The translations under genes and the position numbers were made by a program. A model generated the notes under the pieces. It had not been told where the DNA came from. It saw nothing but the letters and a program-made list of their open reading frames with translations, and did no database searches. Below, piece by piece: positions 63,831-64,000 of a stretch of 64,000 nt of DNA. This DNA comes from Glebionis coronaria (taxonomy: Eukaryota; Streptophyta; Magnoliopsida; Asterales; Asteraceae), in assembly GCA_025667525.1 (NCBI GenBank), contig CM046875.1, positions 529,319,079 to 529,383,078 of the forward strand, given 5' to 3'. Each line of letters begins with the position of its first letter. Position 1 is the stretch's first letter.

Positions 63831-64000
63831 GATCGAACATGTTCCAGCCAAGGCTCATCAGATCACTTGGTAATCTCTCAGCTATCGTGCAAGACAAAGG
63901 TTCGCATTTGTGCTCCTTATTTACGTCCATGTCCTTGTTCTAATTTTACGACTTGCTTTCGCACTCACGTTCATGACACTATTCACGTTCATGATTGTAG
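63831..64000 (+). other. Tekay-like element, distal part to window end
   Basis: Presumably the remainder of the integrase region. I can read no further motif with confidence. The small minus-strand frame 63520-63708 opposes the integrase remnant and is rejected. Confidence 0.35.

Overview
This is plant repeat DNA. The whole 64 kb can be read as LTR retrotransposons inserted into one another, with no host gene, tRNA or rRNA that I could support. The proteins point to the daisy family (Asteraceae). The Copia gag and the large third reading frames carry blocks that I recognise from retrotransposon-derived proteins of Tanacetum-like genomes. Examples are the W-x-P-T-G ... C-P-L-T-R-I block of gag and the R-V-E-D-x-Q-L-G-V-E-S-Y-Q-K-K-L-N block of the third ORF. 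That assignment rests on family knowledge, not on a search.

The nesting can be resolved to the base because the target-site duplications (TSDs) are still visible. (1) The oldest layer is a degraded minus-strand Copia pol fragment (1-747), followed by a Tekay/Del-like Ty3/Gypsy element. Its 5' LTR ends at 3794, its primer-binding site (PBS) is at 3799, and its ruined pol reappears at about 62930-63830. (2) Two Athila/Tat-related insertions sit in that element: a solo LTR at 3999-6084 (TSD GTTAC) and a minus-strand element, here 'AthM', at 6891-61757 (TSD ACCCC). (3) A Sirevirus-like Copia element, 'CopA', at 8517-56867 (TSD GTAAT/ATAAT) is inserted in the 3' UTR of AthM. (4) CopA carries three further insertions on the plus strand: 'CopB' (11981-30535, TSD GTGTT) in its protease, 'CopC' (33624-42686, TSD GGGAT/AGGAT) in its RNase H, and an Athila-like element 'AthP' (45397-54476, TSD GCTAC/GTTAC) in its third ORF. 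LTR divergence judged by eye agrees with the nesting: about a dozen substitutions in 529 bp for CopA, about four in 300 for CopB, and two plus a 9-bp duplication in about 325 for CopC.

CopA (about 11.6 kb without its guests) and CopB (18.6 kb) are gag-pol-ORF3 elements, broken by stops and frameshifts. The exception is the 1411-codon third ORF of CopB, which is uninterrupted. CopC, AthP and AthM are non-autonomous. CopC keeps only a C-terminal gag segment. AthP keeps gag, protease and an acidic ORF, and AthM keeps gag only, so all three would have depended on enzymes supplied in trans.

The most unusual signal is in the non-coding parts. CopB and CopC carry an 11-bp inverted repeat that straddles the polypurine tract and LTR start, and its sequence changes in a compensated way between three versions. 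CopC has a tandem array of about 150-bp units whose hairpins also covary. LTR promoters of both superfamilies have strong hairpins touching or enclosing the TATA box. Athila-type LTRs begin with a small hairpin, with GNRA-type loops in most copies. Unrelated elements carry dense short-repeat arrays, most of them built on a TTCCG core. These are good candidates for undescribed cis-acting structures of plant retrotransposons.
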